DNA from: Isoetes taiwanensis
Lineage: Eukaryota; Streptophyta; Lycopodiopsida; Isoetales; Isoetaceae
DNA: 64,000 nt
Assembly (NCBI GenBank): GCA_021234155.1
Contig: JAJEKV010000280.1
Location: 374,001-438,000, forward strand
Reading direction: 5' to 3'
Shown here: in pieces, positions 62,480 to 64,000 of the stretch
How the letters are laid out: each line of letters starts with the position of its first letter
Numbering within the stretch: position 1 is the first letter of the stretch
Notes under the pieces: model-generated
Told to the model about the DNA's origin: nothing
Database searches by the model: none
What the model saw: only the letters and a program-made list of their open reading frames with translations
Translations under genes and position numbers: made by a program

Positions 62480-63500
62480 AACCTACCCAATTTGATGGCT
62501 GGGAATTTGGAGGATTAAGAGCTTGAAAAATTTCTTCCTGTGGTAGTTGATCCATCTGAGGGTGATTTGCAGGAGCTGGTTGATAGCGTGATTGCCGAGG
62601 TGCACGAGGTGGCTTAGAAAGAACCGACGCGGGCCTTGTTTGCCATTGGCAATCCAAAGTTGGTAGCGCCGAGGCGGGACCGATGTGGTCCCGATTTGTG
62701 CGTGAAGCTTTTGAACTTGTGGAAGTTGAGGACCGCCGCGTGGTGGTATGACCCCATTCTTGGCGGTGATAACACCGAGCTTTGAAGGATCAAAAGGAGG
62801 GCGTGTGTTGGGTCCCGTTGTTGCTCTGTTGCTGATAGAGTTGATTGGGTTGCGCTGCGGTGGTGGCTGGCGATATGGCAATTGGTCTTTGAGGTGTTGT
62901 TTGCACTTGATAAACCATCTTGTTGCGAGGAAAGGTGTAGGATGAGTGCGAGTGCACTCTTCCGTGGCATGATTGCACATGTTGCGGCGTTTACAATGAG
63001 GCGGGCCATTGGTGGAGTTGTACTCATTTCGCCAAGTGGCCTTGATATTTGCGAGATATGGCACGAATCGGACCGGCTGGCGCATGGATTGGCGTGTTGA
63101 GGTTGAAACGCCAGATGCAGGGAACCATGGACGGGTGGAATGAAAGGGAGCTCTGAAGAGCCACGCCACGGGAGGAAACATTGACCGAGTGATTGACAAG
63201 ATCGATAGCCCTCCAAAGTCTTGGGCGCAGTATTTGGTCATGAGTCGGATATTTGGAGGAAGTCCTTTGGAGAAACCAGACCAAGATCCGGCTACGTGTG
63301 GGGTACTCCTTGAGTTTGCTTAGCGAGAATGTGAAGTCGACCGCAAAAAGGGAGGCGGACTCAGTGGGCTCTTGTTGAAGGTCATTGAGTTGCTTGAGAT
63401 GAAGTTGATCATCATCCGTGGTCCCATAGTGAGAAAGAAAAGCGGTTTTCATGTCGGACCAATCTTGTTTCCAAAGTGGCTTTTGTTGGACATGAGCCAT
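62480..63500 (-). pseudogene. OTA Gypsy gag
   Basis: Retrotransposon gag: WKQDWSDMKTAFLSHYGTTD and LKQLNDLQQEPTESASLFAV (63470-63340), then after a shift a CCHC-like knuckle HCKRRNMCNHATEECTRTH (about 62990-62935) and a Pro/Gln-rich tail. Two overlapping frames (63241-62483 and 63216-62614) show a frameshift near 63230. Confidence 0.78.
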
Positions 63501-64000
63501 TGATGAGGGGAGCTACGCTGGCGTGGTGGAAAAAGATGTGGAATTTCAGTTGAGGTTGCGATGACCATTTAGGACAGCCGAGCCCTCAATTCTTCCATAT
63601 GGGCCTGAGCACTTTGGTCTAATGGTTTGCCTTTTCGTGTTGCCAAAGGTAGGATAAGTCAGCTTAAGGGTCCGAAAGGTAGAGGTAAAAGTCTTTGGGC
63701 TGGGCAGAACATGATAGTGAGGATATTGAGGTGGCGTTGGAGGGGTATGGTGGCCGAAAGACCCGGGCTGAAGGGGTGGATGATGTGGAGGTACCGGAGG
63801 TGCCCGATCATTGGGTTTGAGGTCTCAGAAGATTGTAAAACGGGAAGAGCGGTGGGAAAGGTAGGGAAGGGAAATTCCCGGGAGGAGCAAAAGAGACATG
63901 AGGATATCCCGGTCCACCCATAGGAGATGATGGTTGTGAAGGCAGAGGCGTATGGCCAGAAGACTGATGGATGAAGGCATGTTCTGGGGTATGAAAGTAA
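63500..64000 (-). other. OTA Gypsy 5' coding or leader region
   Basis: Upstream of the gag frame on the minus strand; probably gag N-terminus and leader. No clear frame or primer-binding site within the window. Confidence 0.4.

Larger units (their letters stand above)
53915..64000 (-). mobile_element. Large Ty3/Gypsy element, OTA (Athila/Tat) type; 5' part beyond the window
   Basis: Minus-strand order gag (63500-62480), protease (62160-61340), RT (61360-60500), RNase H (60454-59420), integrase (59620-58430), about 4 kb of further open frames (58340-54764), polypurine tract and 3' LTR (54416-53915). More than 10 kb is present and the 5' LTR is outside. RT wording (MYSFMDGFSGYNQI; FGLSNSPSTFQR; DDFS in place of YVDD) and the long region after integrase fit the Athila/Tat branch. 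Coding frames are GC-rich compared with the neighbouring DNA and broken by indels. Confidence 0.85.

Overview
This is plant nuclear DNA: spliced genes with GT/AG introns, a plant-type katanin-like gene, phytocystatin, BAHD and UDP-glycosyltransferase remnants, and a dense load of plant transposable elements. The mix suggests a large, repeat-rich genome, perhaps a fern, lycophyte or gymnosperm, but the species is inferred and not proven. Only one gene is complete and clearly intact: a katanin p60-like AAA ATPase on the minus strand (9439 to 4640). Its 11 exons were joined by hand into a 406-codon frame with consensus splice sites and no interruption.

Layout. 1-2697: minus-strand MULE transposase running off the left edge, followed by a GC-rich array of GTGATCC-type repeats and a terminus at about 2697. 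3932-4186: BAHD acyltransferase fragment. 4640-9439: the katanin-like gene. 9831-10813: unrecognised coding-like stretch. 11385-13025: first of three related LINE fragments (others at 31105-32345 and 33950-35470). 13242-13357: long imperfect foldback. 15659-17829: complete non-autonomous MULE with 9-bp target duplications whose terminus resembles that of the autonomous MULE at the left edge. 18600-21000: cystatin-like gene and an exon resembling CLU (clustered mitochondria) proteins. 22242-23212: complete non-autonomous hAT with 8-bp target duplications. 23916-29301: complete but decayed Copia element with LTRs, PBS, PPT and 5-bp target duplications. 29598-29715: a 25-bp minisatellite. 35714-38382: Gypsy protease-RT-RNase H relic carrying a MITE and bounded by 100-bp direct repeats. 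39164-40345: UDP-glycosyltransferase pseudogene.

40840-47257: MITEs, GAAACT-type repeats and a minus-strand L1 LINE relic split by two tandem palindrome-ended elements. 47948-48701: four copies of a tRNA-derived SINE-like unit, two forming a giant hairpin. 49630-50520: Gypsy integrase relic. 50843-53560: a decayed, probably transposon-encoded protein with HTH-like, DFAEN, WSDGCSSQFKS and HGKGEYDG motifs whose family I cannot name. 53915-64000: large minus-strand Ty3/Gypsy element of Athila/Tat (OTA) character, with about 4 kb of extra open frames between integrase and 3' LTR; its 5' end lies beyond the window.

The most interesting points are the unnamed transposase-like protein, the autonomous/non-autonomous MULE pair, a 3' stem-loop shared by LINE copies and a second element with compensatory base changes, the extra 3' region of the OTA Gypsy element, and the miRNA-precursor-like foldback.
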